Assembly: GCA_026182355.1 (NCBI GenBank)
Contig: JAPFBL010000007.1
Coordinates: 1,364,001 to 1,428,000 of the forward strand
Source: Hermatobates lingyangjiaoensis
Lineage: Eukaryota; Arthropoda; Insecta; Hemiptera; Hermatobatidae
Length of the DNA stretch: 64,000 nucleotides
Reading direction: 5' to 3'
Every line of letters begins with the position of its first letter. Position 1 is the first letter of the stretch. The position numbers were made by a program, and so were the translations under genes. The notes beneath the pieces were generated by a model. The model was not told the origin of the DNA and searched no databases. It saw only the letters and a list, made by a program, of their open reading frames with translations. This document shows, in pieces, positions 34,940 to 45,625 of this stretch.

Positions 34940-35228
34940 CACAACCAAAATGGGTGCGAATAAGAAATGAGCCACTCTTTCTACCACTAAAGCAGCTGTA
35001 AAGGTAAGAGTCACAACCAAAATGGGTCCAAATAAGAAATGAGCCACTCTTTCTACCACTGAAGCAGCTCTGAAGTCAGGATTCACAACCAAAATGGGTA
35101 TCAAATAAGAAATGAGCCACGCTTTCTACCACTGAAGCAGCTGTAAAGGTAAGAGTCACAACCAAAATGGGTCCAAATAAGAAATGAGCCATTCTTTCTA
35201 CTACTGAAGCAGCTCTAAATGCAGGAGT
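34940..35228 (-). repeat. 72-bp minisatellite, four units in an alternating pattern
   Basis: Units start with CACAACCAAAATGGG at 34940, 35012, 35084 and 35157 (spacing 72, 72, 73). All contain AAGAAATGAGCCA and CTACCACTGAAGCAGCT. Units 1 and 3 share the end GTAAAGGTAAGAG, units 2 and 4 a different one (TCTGAAG or TCTAAATGCAGGAG), so the true period is a ~145-bp dimer. On the minus strand 72 bp equals 24 codons and most of the array is open, giving a repeating PILVV...VVERVAHFLF pattern. No start or domain supports a real protein. Confidence 0.9.
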
Positions 35229-35239
35229 CCGCATGTGCG

Positions 35240-36020
35240 TTCGAGGAAGCATACAAACAAGTATATAGCTTCTGGAGAACTATTTAAAAAAATAAAATGT
35301 CAAGATAAACTTAGATAAATTATATTAAAAAGTAACAATAGGTATTACAAGAAAAGAATAAAACTTATTAAACAAAATTATTAAGATTTTGACTAATATC
35401 AAAGGGTATAGGTGATGATTTATTCATATAGTTTAGCACTACAGCTCTGGCGTATTCTTCAAAGTTTGTGTGTATGTATGCATGTGTTCGTCCGTGTGTC
35501 CACATATACGTGGCTACCATTTCATTCAAATAAACCAAACTTTCACGAATCATTTTAAAACAATACCTAGACAGGTGTGAATTCTATTTCTAATTTTATC
35601 AGCGTTAATTTATAACAAAACGCAGGTAGAATTTCAGGTGGTTAAGTAATCGTTTCGTTTACATAATGACATTCACCAGTTAATGATAACGGCTCATTAA
35701 GCTATCCATATCTTAATGAAATTTAACAAATTGTTAAAAATATTTATTTAGATGCATTTTTGATTAGGAGTCTAATGTTATGTAGTGAATTTTAATAGCC
35801 AAATTATTTGCTATTATCTAACTAATTTAGTTTTTCTTGTTCATTATAGATGTGATAGAATCCAATTCATTGTTTGCTTAGCACAAAATATATATTATTA
35901 ATTTGTATTGAATTAACATTCAATTAAATCAATCAGAAGCTTAATATAATCAATTCTTAAAATTAAGTTTATCTAAATTCATTAATATATTATTTATTTA
36001 TATATAGCTCTTCATTATTT
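35240..36020. other. No gene recognised
   Basis: AT-rich sequence with a small TG/CATG-rich patch near 35468-35490. Nothing else is visible. Confidence 0.45.
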
Positions 36021-36027
36021 TTGTTTT

Positions 36028-36100
36028 GTGGAAAACAAGACTAAGATCTTTCAACCGTAACAAGCGGTCTTCGTCAGAGTCAAAAACCCAACTGAAACAC
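36028..36100 (-). repeat. Foldback family C, left half with module
   Basis: GTGGAAAACAAGACTAAG, CTTTCAACCGTAACAAGC and GGTCTTCGTCAGAGTC are the family C left arm. Minus-strand module 36045-36081: GACT, CTGACGA, A, GACCG/CGGTT hairpin, GAAA, GATC. No right arm. A GTGTGTATGTATG tract and a G-run follow at 36136-36180. Confidence 0.85.
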
Positions 36101-36479
36101 TAGATGCAGAAAACATCTGGTGAGGGGTTGAGAAGAGTGTGTGTATGTATGTATGTGTGTGTATGTTTGTGGGGGGGACCCGTTTTTTTTTAACATGTAC
36201 CACTTTATTGTACAACATACCATATATGCTATCACTCAATGGTGTTATATATAAACAATTGCTATGAGATAAATATTTACCTTAATTTATACATTCGTTA
36301 AAGTAATAATAAAATAAGTTACACAGGCATATTACTAAGAAGTAATACATTATTACTTGGATTACACTAATCATACAAAATATAGGATAACATCTGACGT
36401 ACATTGAGGCCATTGTTTAAATATGTATTAGTGTCTGAGGGGAGGGAGGGAAGGTGCATACTCAAAAGTTGGTGGGAAG

Positions 36480-38175
36480 GCTGCAGTTTCATGAATCAAA
36501 TTCATATTTCACACAAATATGGGTTATGTGGTGTAGATGTGGCCTATTGTTTGGTGGCAGTATGGCATGATAGGTAAGTCACTTTTTTCCTAAATGTGTT
36601 TTTAGACAACTTTTTTCTCCTTAACTACTTACTCTAGAGTCTTAAAATTTTGACATTATCATGGAAGTTACAAACGTAATAACGGTAAAAATCCTCAGAT
36701 TTTTAAAACAACTGAAACATTTTTTTTTCATAAAATGTAATAATTTGTGCTTATAATTGAATATCAAAGCTTAGGAAAAGGATACAAATCATACTGGTAG
36801 ACGGATCAGAATTGAAGTATAGTTAGCAATAGCACCTTTTATGAGGATGTTTTGAGGACATTTTTTTTAAAAAATTATATTAACAAAGATTATGATAAAT
36901 TTTGTGATTTCAGAAAAATTTTTTTTAACGCTAAACGGCTAATTAGAGAACAATAAAATTAACAATTTATAAAAAAAATATTACAATTCGATTACCGAAA
37001 AGCTATAAAAACTTAGAATTCATCTTGGAATAATGGATCACCTGATGTACATGTCATATTTTTTCATATTTGTGCTCAATAGTTTACATTAGCTTAGAAA
37101 TATGTTAAATGGATAGTTTGAAACAAAATTGTTTAATAGTTTAATAATTTATTAAAAAAGTTGAATGTTTTAATGAATTAATATGTAAAAAGAAAAAAAT
37201 TTCTAAATGAAAAAACTCAATGCCAATCAATTTCCCATGCTTTCCATGATTTGATGGATTTGCCTGACAAAGTTCAAATCGAACTATATGTTGCTCCCTT
37301 GAACAAAACTTAATGTTAGATATGACATAGTTCTTGATATGTTATGAACCCCATTGTCTTAGGTTATATTGAAGCATTCTCTTTCGTTAATTATTATAGA
37401 ATGGATACTAATTTTAAGCTACTTCCTCAGTGATTCGATGAACTTAATATTTTTTCTTACATTTCTCTGACAAATTTCTGACAAAATAGAAACATTTTGA
37501 AATCTTAAAGAAATCACTTTTCTTAATTCGATATTGTTCAAGGATACCAATAGATTTACAGTAATACTGTAAAAGAATAACTAGTTCAAGTATTAGATCT
37601 ACCAGAGTTGTAAACACTAGAACAATGTTCTCAGGGAGGTGTGATGTCGATCCTATTCTTGTTATTTTTTGTAGATTACCTACCGAATACTCTGCATCAT
37701 GATTACTTTTAATAGATGAAAAGTAATGCATCATGGTGCTGCCTTTCAGATGGTAGCATGCTGCCCATAAATTGTTGAAAGATAGATAACAGAGAAATAG
37801 CTGGGCACAAATCCACCTAAAACGGTCCTTATACCTTTGTGAAGGAGAAACAAATTTTAAACTAAAACTATCTAAGTTAAAAACATACCCTTGGAAAATT
37901 TCCAGATGATATTTTAAAGTGGTAAAAAAGTAACTGATCCAGTGGCCAGGAGAACAAAAGTAATGTTATTATCCATGAGACTATGTCGTAAAACGTGTGG
38001 TCTTTACCAAAGTATTATTACTGCTGTGGCAAAACTAATGGTACCGTTCGAATCAACTGTGTGATATGCAAAGCGAGCCTGTATAGTGATAACTCGATCA
38101 ATCACTATCTGTACTGCCTCCAGGACTGAAGGACTAATAAACATATCACACTTTGACATTTATATCAAAAATGAT
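36480..38175 (+). mobile_element. Dispersed repeat R1, copy 4 (longest)
   Basis: Follows copies 1 and 3 (CTCAGATTTTTAAAACAACT, CAAAGCTTAGGAA, GACGGATCAGAAT, ACGCTAAACGGC) and then continues into the block shared with the inverted copy at 17.4-18.1 kb, and finally CAATCACTATCTGTACTG as in copies at 9.9 and 47.4 kb. The closing terminal motif is missing. On the minus strand, 37444-37900 retains stretches of a coding-like pattern, with stops. Confidence 0.6.
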
Positions 38176-38687
38176 TAATTTATTTGTTTATTTTAAAAAG
38201 TAGAAAGGCATTAATGGGAGATGAAATATAAAAAAAAATAATAAAATTAAATATATTAATAGTTTGATCCATATGTTTGTTAGATACAATGGCCTCCCTA
38301 GATTATTTTTCGGTGGATGTCAAAGTTAACACAGATCATTACCTATGTTAAATAATTTCTGATTTCATCAAAAGAGCTCTAGTTTGATATACTGAGAGGT
38401 CATAAATTAGTTATGAAAAGTGCGTAAATGATTTGATTTTCATATTAGTACCTGAAAAAAAGGGTATACAAGTGATTTAACAGCTCTGGAAATGTTTGGA
38501 ATCGTACAAATATCCTGCAGCCTAAAATATATTTGTACTACACATCTCAGCTTTTATAGACAAACAAATCAAGAAGAAAGAGTTAAAATGTGACAAGAAT
38601 AATCGTGTCCCATTTAGTTTAAAAAGCTCATTCCAACTATACTTATACTTGTAAAAAATACTATACTATATCTTCAAAGGGAGAATT

Positions 38688-38688
<1 letters not shown>

Positions 38689-38720
<32 letters not shown>
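38689..38720. repeat. (TA)n microsatellite
   Basis: About 32 bp of TA with no foldback arm recognised next to it, an exception to the usual association. Confidence 0.95.
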
Positions 38721-38726
<6 letters not shown>

Positions 38727-39299
38727 AAAAATTAAATTCTAGACTTTTTTTATTTGGAAGAGGAAGAAACTTTTAATCACATTATATATGTATTTGAGGC
38801 AATCACCTTGGAATGGATAAAAATGTTTGTCAAATCATACCTAAAACTATAGAATTCGGGATACTTCTCTATTGGCAATAATGAAGGTTATTAAAGAGCC
38901 TAAAATATGAAGTTGAATATAGTTACAACAATGGGATGCACAATATGTGAGGCATGGTTGCGGGGCAACTCATGAAATTCAAATTTTTAACTGTTATATA
39001 ATATTGATATCATAATAGAAACAAAAGGACGATACATTTTTTTTAATCTAATAAGAAAAAAAACTAATCATTTTTCAGGAAAATTCTAGAAAAATATAAT
39101 TCACGAAAAGATCTTGATAAAAAAAAATTGAATACCTTTCTTTAACAATTTTAAATATTTATAGTTAATTATTAATTAACTTTTATTTAATTTCGATTAG
39201 TTATTTTATTATATCAATAATTCTACCACTCAGTGTTTAAAATAATTGAATGGAAATAAGGTTTTGAGGTTATATATGAATTTGTTCAAATTTATTTAA

Positions 39300-39390
39300 A
39301 CTGAATGAAGTGGAATATGAACTCAGAACCTCATGAACCAGATCCAGAGTGCAAACTACTAGTTTACCCTTCATGGTGAGATTACTAAGT
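39300..39390 (-). other. Possible tRNA-like SINE fragment
   Basis: On the minus strand, GGTAAACTAGTAGTTTGC followed ~45 bases later by TGAGTTCATATTCC could be eroded Pol III boxes A and B. No tail or target duplication is evident. Confidence 0.25.
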
Positions 39391-40084
39391 TTAGTTAAGT
39401 TTTCTACTAACTTGTAATTAGTGGATCTAATATTGGTTATAGTCCTAGATTTTTAATTAGAAAGATTTGAAATCTTGCGCTTTGCTTCACAGAGAGGACG
39501 TAAAGATTGCGTGAAGATAGGTTCTTTAAACAAGCCGCACTCTAATCAAATGGAGTAATGAAAAACTTGATTTAGGACTCCTAAAATAAAATCAGTCTAG
39601 TAATTTGACTTTCTCGTTGCTTATAATTAACATGGTTGGTAATTAACAAAATGAGTGACTCTTTGAACACGAGTGGTGCTAAACAGCACTTTGAACGCAA
39701 CTGATAGTACAAGTTAATAAAAGTAAGCGTTAAAACTAATACGATTCAGGAATCCTTATAGGACCTACTCTAATCAACATGAGTACAGCAAATTTAGAAT
39801 TTAGGTAATGTGATCCACCCATAATTGGAATGAACTGAGCATCATTTTCTGCTCTTAGAACATTGAGGGTGAAAGCCTGTCATAAAAGCGTTAGAAATAA
39901 ATAAACAGTTTATACGAATTAATAATCAGTCGCAAATTAACAGTTTGACAATAGGTAATGTTTCTTTTTTTAATAGAAAGCATGGACATGAACTTGAAGT
40001 CTGGGGTGTTTATTGTCGATTTTATATCCAGACTGATCAGTTTGCTGCATCAACAAACGAGATGCATTGTCTAATAATTATTAT

Positions 40085-40320
40085 TAGCAAATGAGACTGG
40101 GACTTAAGGTAAGTGTGAGAGAGCTGTTGGGGTGATGGACGAACAGAAGACAGAGAAGGGCGCCGGGTGTTGGTTTAGAGGTGGCCCCGATACACTGTAG
40201 AGAGCAGAGGCTGACGTAACAATGGGGGGTTACGATAGTAGCTACGTAACAGATGGGAAGACCTCGCTGGCTGCCTATTCAATCGCACTTCGAGTTCTTC
40301 TTCCATACTCTGACCCCAGT
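40085..40320. other. GC-elevated island, possible exon or promoter
   Basis: Balanced composition (GGGCGCCGGGTGTTGG near 40158, GAGGTGGCCCCGATACACTG near 40180) in AT-rich flanks. It begins with a strong donor-like AAGGTAAGTG at 40107 and contains TGACGTAAC at 40212 and TTACG...CTACGTAAC around 40230-40250. No long frame is open. Could be a first exon or an old repeat. Confidence 0.3.
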
Positions 40321-41044
40321 CACGTTCAATGTTAATAACATTTATTCGTCACAGTTTATGGTCACTCATGTGGGCCATCAGGCTATACTGTGACTACGAG
40401 ATTTCAGTGACCTTACATGATGCTCTTACCTATACATGAAGAATAACATTATTATATGCTCTAAATGAACTCCGAGATACTTTTTTGAATTACGTACACT
40501 TGAGACAAACTCATGACCCGTGTATTTTATCCAGAAATAAAGAATTTCACATTGCAGAGCAGTGGCAATGTTGATAGGATACATAATAGTTCAGACTATA
40601 ATATAATAATGTTGTAAACTACTTCTCTTGTACTTATTCCTCTCGAATACAGAAGAGTATGTTATCCCAATAAGTTTCTTTTCATTCCGATCAAGTTTGG
40701 TAAAACTTCCTAACTGGATCAGTTAGATTTGTAGCTAATGAGTTTCAACTGCTTCCTGTAGCCATTTTAGAGGCATGTAAATCTGTGCTTGCTGGTTCCT
40801 CATGAAATGAGAAGATACTAATCTATAGATCATACACTGTTATCTTGAATAAAAACTGCATATTCCAAAGCTTTCTTTCTAAATATATATATACATATAT
40901 ATTTATATATTTATATTATATATATATATATATACTTAGAAATGAAATCACAGAAACTTACAGCTTATTTCATTTCTGTGTGCTCTTTTTGTGAATACAA
41001 TTCGTGCAACCGTTTCATTTATTTGATGACATATATATATATAT

Positions 41045-41250
41045 GATCAAACCACAATAAGAAATGGGAAAACAAGACTAAGATCTTTCAACCGTAACAA
41101 GCGGTCTTCGTCAGAGTCAAAAACCCAACTGACTTGGGTTTTTGACTTTGACGAAGACCGCTTGTTACGGTTGAAAGATCTTAGTCTTGTTTTCCCATTT
41201 TTTATTGTGGTTTGATCATTGATTGTTATTTCACGTGTTTACGTGAAATC
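41045..41250. repeat. Foldback family C, best-preserved full copy
   Basis: Arms 41045-41129 and 41133-41216 are near-perfect mirrors; the right tail continues to 41250 with the TTTCAC...GTGAAA inverted repeat. Both modules are present: minus 41082-41117 (CTGACGA, A, GACCG/CGGTT, GAAA, GATC) and plus 41144-41184 (TTGACGA in the equivalent place). It sits between TATATATATATG at 41033-41045 and (TA)n at 41254-41266. Serves as the reference for shorter copies. Confidence 0.95.
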
Positions 41251-41266
41251 TTTTTATATATATATA

Positions 41267-41445
41267 AACTAAAATTTTCAAAAGAATATACAAAAATGAA
41301 ATCACTAAAACTCATTACTAAAACTATAGATGAGACCCTCGTCTATATCATACCACAACCAAACATTCAGAAATAGACTAACATCTTTCGATCAAAATAA
41401 CTAGTCTTTATCAGTTTTCTTAACAGGAAAAAACATTTTCTGAAA
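41267..41445. repeat. Foldback family L, left part
   Basis: AACTCATTACTAAAACTATA, then CTAACATCTTTCGATCAAAA; the minus strand at 41381-41419 reads CTGATAA, A, a weak hairpin ending GATC, GAAA, GATG and TTAGTC, closest to family C. The right arm is absent; the retroelement at 41464 starts 20 bp further on and may have displaced it. Confidence 0.6.
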
Positions 41446-41499
41446 ACATAATTTGTCTGAACCTGTTTTGATTTATTCATGTTCCTAGGCCTTTTAGCC

Positions 41500-41660
41500 A
41501 TAACATGATAAAGCAGAATAGGTTGATATTTTTTAACGTGGAGCCCTTTCGCCACGTCACGAATACCAACCGTCCGCTCACTAATGATACACGACGATAC
41601 GGTCCTCGTGAAGTGCCCAAGGAGGACCTCGCGGAGGTGGGCTTCCACGACCTACATCAA
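41500..41660 (-). CDS. Short open frame of the retroelement (ORF1-like fragment)
   Basis: Within the insertion, from about GTCGTGGAAGCCCACCTCCG the minus strand reads VVEAHLREVLLGHFTRTVSS and later KGLHVKKYQPILLYHV. The 57-kb copy, read in the matching frames, keeps the same pattern (REV.LGHFT.TVS, then KGLH.KK..PILLYHV) with mostly conservative changes despite a frameshift. This suggests descent from a coding sequence, perhaps the start of an ORF1 protein; the family is not identified. The frame runs past the element end into host DNA, so no complete protein exists here. Confidence 0.4.
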
Positions 41661-41699
41661 CGAAAGCTTTTAAGCTTATGCCAGTTAGTCTCTAAAAAG

Positions 41700-42245
41700 G
41701 ACTGAAGGTTACTTGATGATAGGGATCATCAAGGATTACAGGGAAAAAATTAAGTTGGAAAAATACAAGGGTAACATTTAATAGCGAGTTGAGAGATAGT
41801 AAAGAAGGTAAGTTAGGGAAAGAGTCAGAGGTAGCAAGAAAGGATGCAGAGAGAAAGTAAGAGAAGCATCCAGACAGTAGCCCGTCGCGATTTGACGGGC
41901 AGACCCTTGTCCGCCACAAACAAGCCACAACTATCCACGTCCGAATAAAACATATGCCCGTTAAACTCTAGAGAGACTGTTGGTTACTTGAATAAAGGGA
42001 TCATCAAGAATTATAGGGGAGAGATTAAATTGGAAAATACAAGGGTAACAGTTAATAGCGAGTTTTTGAGATAGCAAAGATTAGGTAAGTTAAGGAAAGA
42101 GTCAGAGGTAGCAAGAAAAGGTGCAGGGAGAAAATAGGAGAAACATCCAGACGGTAACGTGCCGCAACTGGCTAGGCTGGCCCATGCCCACTACAAACCA
42201 GCCACAACAGTCCCGCCCGAATACATATGACCAATAGTCTCTAAG
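41700..42245 (-). repeat. Two tandem ~270-bp 5-prime monomers of the retroelement
   Basis: Both units contain (on +) GGGATCATCAAG, ATACAAGGGTAACA, TTAATAGCGAGTT, AGAGTCAGAGGTAGCAAGAA, GCATCCAGACAG or its variant, CACAACTATCC or CACAACAGTCC, and close with a GAGACTG motif. They differ in many positions, so the duplication is old. The 57-kb copy has one such unit. Tandem 5-prime units are a known promoter arrangement in some non-LTR retrotransposons; that role here is inferred. Confidence 0.75.
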
Positions 42246-42699
42246 AGACTGATAGTTTCGCCAGGGCAGAAGAAAGTCTTAAAAAAGACAAGCACAAAGC
42301 CAGAAGAAGAAAAGATCACTCGGAAGCCAGCCCCGAGACCAGCGCGCGACTGAATCGGCTAGCCACCAGCGGACACCAGCCCAGACAGGGACCGAGGTAG
42401 CAGCTAAAGCCACTGTTGTGCCCACAGCGAATGTTACCTTTTACCTACAAGGGCGGACGGCCCCCTGACCAGCGCGCAGACAGGCAGGCTTGCTACCCCC
42501 GGACGCCGGAGCAGGCAAGCACACCACCCAGGTATTGTCTTTCTTAGTTCAAGCCTTTATTTGGGCATGTTAAGCCCCCCCACCACGACAAGGTGAAGGC
42601 ACGTCAGGGAGAATTTGTCTGAACCATAACGACCCTTTGGTTAATGTATCTTAAACAAAAACCTCAAATCATTTATCATTTACCTCAAATCCACATACC

Positions 42700-42870
42700 A
42701 TTTACCACTCCATGTTAATGACAAAATTTTAAGACTCCAGAGTAATTGGTTTAGGAGAAAAAAAACATATTTGTATAAAATATTAATTTGATCCATTTAA
42801 GATTGCCGACTGTAGCGTCCCCACAAACTTTTGGAGAGAATGGAAACTTTTAGTATTTGATCTGTTAAAT
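42700..42870 (-). repeat. Fragment of dispersed repeat R1 (inverted)
   Basis: AAAATTTTAAGACTCCAGAG, GGTTTAGGAGAAAAAA and GACTGTAGCGTCCCCACAAA are the reverse complement of R1 sequence near 8680-8860 and 29410-29570. Only about 170 bp are preserved. Confidence 0.6.
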
Positions 42871-42879
42871 GTTCTTAAA

Positions 42880-43380
42880 GAGGACTGACGCCATAATATT
42901 TCTTAACAACATCCATCTTTCATTTGTAAACATTTTACCTTCTCTCAAGTTTTTATCATGATTCTCATTATTGTATGTAAGAATACCTCCACTTCACAAT
43001 ACCTGACCACTTTCTCTTGTTAGTTAAGAGTAACTCTGAGGAGGGCCAGTTATTTATGCTCGAAGATTTAGTCTTATTGCTGAGTTCATAGTTAGATTTA
43101 GACGTTGATTTTCATTTGACTTGTTTACTGAAAACGATAGTACCGTAATATCGTTACGTATTTATATGTTTAAAAATAAACTCGAAAAACAGAGGCTTAA
43201 ACACAGACATTTACTAATTTTTAGTAAAAATGATCTATTTACACACTATCTAATTTTTTGTGTCAACTAACATCAGAAGAGATGAAAGAGGGAGATCAAG
43301 CAGACCTTTTCTCAACAAATAGAAAATGGACGGAAGGTTGAAAAAATGGTAGAATTGAAAGTAACAATGATATATATAAA
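42880..43380. other. No gene recognised; foldback fragment at 43230-43330
   Basis: The part at 43240-43300 (CACACTATCTAATTTTTTGT, ACATCAGAAGAGATGAAAGA, GGGAGATCAAGCAGAC) is an eroded family A/B left arm. The rest is unidentified. Confidence 0.4.
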
Positions 43381-43387
43381 TATACAA

Positions 43388-43692
43388 AACTAAAGTTTAT
43401 CGGGACTCGATAAGTTCTTCAGGTTCAAATTAAACTCTCATTGCCAACGTTTTGGATTTTATGTAAAACATTTTTCATAAGCAGAAGTATAAATTTTGAA
43501 ACAGAAAAACTAAGTACTACATTACAAATTATTTTACAAAGAAAAATAATAAAAATAATAAAACTTAGTTTTTCTGTTTCAAAATTTATACTTCTTCCTA
43601 TAAAAAAGGTTTTAAATAAAAACCAAAACGTTGGCAATGAGAGTTTAATTTGAACCTGAAGAACTGACCGAGTCCCGATAAATTTTAGTTTT
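43388..43692. repeat. Foldback family J, 305-bp short form
   Basis: Same ends as the 801-bp element at 26124-26924 (AACTAAAGTTTA, GGGACTCG, GTTCTTCAGGTTCAAATTAA) but the palindrome turns back after ACAAAGAAAAATAATA. Sequence between TTTTTCATA and AGAAGTATAAATTTTGAAAC of the long form (the GGCCTACAAAACAG block and following ~120 bp) is missing on both arms. The loss is therefore symmetric. Two ~70-codon mirror frames on opposite strands are palindrome artefacts. Confidence 0.93.
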
Positions 43693-43739
43693 GTTTCTAT
43701 TCCTTGGTCAATACTTTTATCAATATATACATATATATA

Positions 43740-43900
43740 TGATTAAAGTTACAGCTAGAGAACACAAGAAAAAAGACGAACACTCACGAATCTCGATAAT
43801 TTCGGCGTCTTGCCGTCTTCAGGAGAGTAGAAAGAAAGAAAATAAAAGGAGAAAGAATGAAGGAACGGAGACGTAAATGCGTCCACTGGCCGATGTAAAC
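43740..43900 (-). repeat. Foldback family M, single arm
   Basis: Lies between (TA)n tracts (43730-43740 and 43901-43921). Minus-strand module 43787-43827: CTCT, CTGAAGA, C, GGC/GCC hairpin, GAAA, TTATC, GAGA, giving a UC before the closing stem. The other arm is not present; the remainder is purine-rich (AAGAAAGAAAATAAAAGG). Confidence 0.8.
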
Positions 43901-43924
43901 ATATATATATATATATATATAACT

Positions 43925-45600
43925 CAGAAGGCGGGATAAGCATATATCCATCAAAAGATTAAATTTACCTTTGGTGATCAGCCATACAGAATTTGATGTA
44001 CAGCTTATTAGTGGTAGTGCTAGGAAATAATCCTAAATTCTTAAAGTGAACTAAAAAGTTCGCCGGCACATTAGTAAAAACATACTTTACATAAAAACTA
44101 ACACCTATGGTTATTCTTAGTATGACGCCCTTTAATTTACTAATTAAATCTATATTACTCGTATTTTCAGGAGAAAATTTATCAATTAATGAACTAATAA
44201 GATTAACGAATCATATGGATAAAGCATATAAACCCCACCCAACCGACCTCATAATTACCATTATAATTAACGTTGACAGTCATTTGAGTTTTGGTTTTAT
44301 TTTAATGTAAATATCCTGTATACAAAATAGCAAACTCTCTGCTAAAGTTTGGCCAAACTCATTGATCGTCAATTTAATTTCATTCTTGGATTTTGGATCT
44401 TTTGGATTATCCTTCCTCATTTTCATCTATTTCCTTGTCCCCAGACACTCTCATGTCAGCTCACTTATATTGATGAGTTTTATTAATCATTTCTGGCCTG
44501 TTAGTACACCAGACTACAGTTTCTTTCTAGGTAGTAACTAGTTTCTCCTAACCCAAGAGATTATGTCTGACCACTTCATTCTGGCAAAATACTCAATGAG
44601 AGCATATATTCAGTAACATATGAGCCAAAATATTAATATTTTGTTGTATTAAATTGTTGAACGATTTTTCTCCTATAATCCCACCAGACAGAAAATTTCC
44701 TGTTTCTTAATACAAATAGATTTGCTCCTGTTATACTTAAACTCGCTTATCACCGTAGTTTATTAAGTCTGATTTTGGAACATTTTTATTTTACCACCAA
44801 TGCATATGATAACAGTTGTTTTATAACAACAGTAACAATTTTTGTTGTACCCAAAAATGTAGATTTGCGGTTAAGCCTCGATGGCCTGCCAAATAATCTC
44901 TTACAGCAGAGTAAGGCTTTTGTGGCCTTAGAGAATGTTCGTTACGTGTTATATGGCTTTTCCAGTTCATTCACTCGGCTAAAGAGACTCCAACGTTTTT
45001 GCATGCCTCTGAAAATTCTATTTTCGTATTTCTAATAAAGTGGTCATTGAGACCTACCTTTTTCTACTCGAGGAAACAATGTGTTGTTTTTATGTTAGAG
45101 GTAAAAAGGTTAGACTCCTCTTTGCCTCCTCGGCGATCTTTTCTGTTGAAAAAATAATGACCAGTGGAATAACTTTTACCACTTATAAACATTTGTTTGC
45201 TCAAGTTTCCTCACCGTATCCCACTGTCAACATTTCAAGAGTTTTGAACACTTAATACCATTTTTTTACAAAAGAATTAATACAAACTCTCTGCTCCATT
45301 ATTTTCAACAGTAAAAAATCACCGAGTTCACAAATACGCGTCTAACCTCGTTAACCCCAAAGAGCTTCTCACATAAAAACACATGCTATATAGTCATGAT
45401 GTTACAATGATAATAATGTTACAACCTACACAATAATAAAAACAATTGCACTTAGAGCGTTTCCCGCTCTAATTTCAAAAGTGTCCTTACTTTACGATCA
45501 CTCCTCGTAATTTACTTCCAGTGTAGCAATCAGAGAATGTGGAAGCTGCATGTGTCCAGTATGCAGCAACTGGACAGGTTTAATACGAGCCTTTATCGTC
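43925..45600. other. No gene recognised; diverged R1-like parts
   Basis: 44300-45250 contains phrases found in the inverted R1 copy region (17.0-17.4 kb) and in 46.06-46.33 kb, for example the pattern CCTTG.TTCCAGGTAC in those two. It may be old R1 sequence. Frames of 67-86 codons occur but carry no recognisable domain. Confidence 0.35.
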
Positions 45601-45625
45601 GCGATTATCCATGTCATTCATTAAT

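Larger units (their letters stand above)
41464..42611 (-). mobile_element. Non-LTR-like retroelement, non-autonomous, with exact TSD
   Basis: A 1148-bp GC-richer insertion flanked by a perfect 14-bp direct repeat AATTTGTCTGAACC at 41450-41463 and 42612-42625. On the minus strand it starts with CTGACGTGCCTTCACC and a CACC...GGTG hairpin followed by a G-run, then ~300 bp of GC-rich leader, two tandem ~270-bp monomers (about 41975-42245 and 41700-41974), and a short open frame. It ends AATAAATCAAAACA. A second copy (57326-58096) has the same 5-prime and 3-prime ends, so the 3-prime end is not random truncation. No reverse transcriptase is encoded. Confidence 0.85.

Noticed and set aside
34892..35104. 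70-codon minus-strand frame with 24-residue repeats as a repeat protein
   Set aside because: It is the 72-bp minisatellite read through; array ends do not extend into a longer frame.
34940..35228. CRISPR array
   Set aside because: Units are contiguous with no unique spacers and the DNA is eukaryotic in character.
43425..43653. Mirror 70-residue frames on both strands
   Set aside because: Same artefact in the family J short palindrome.
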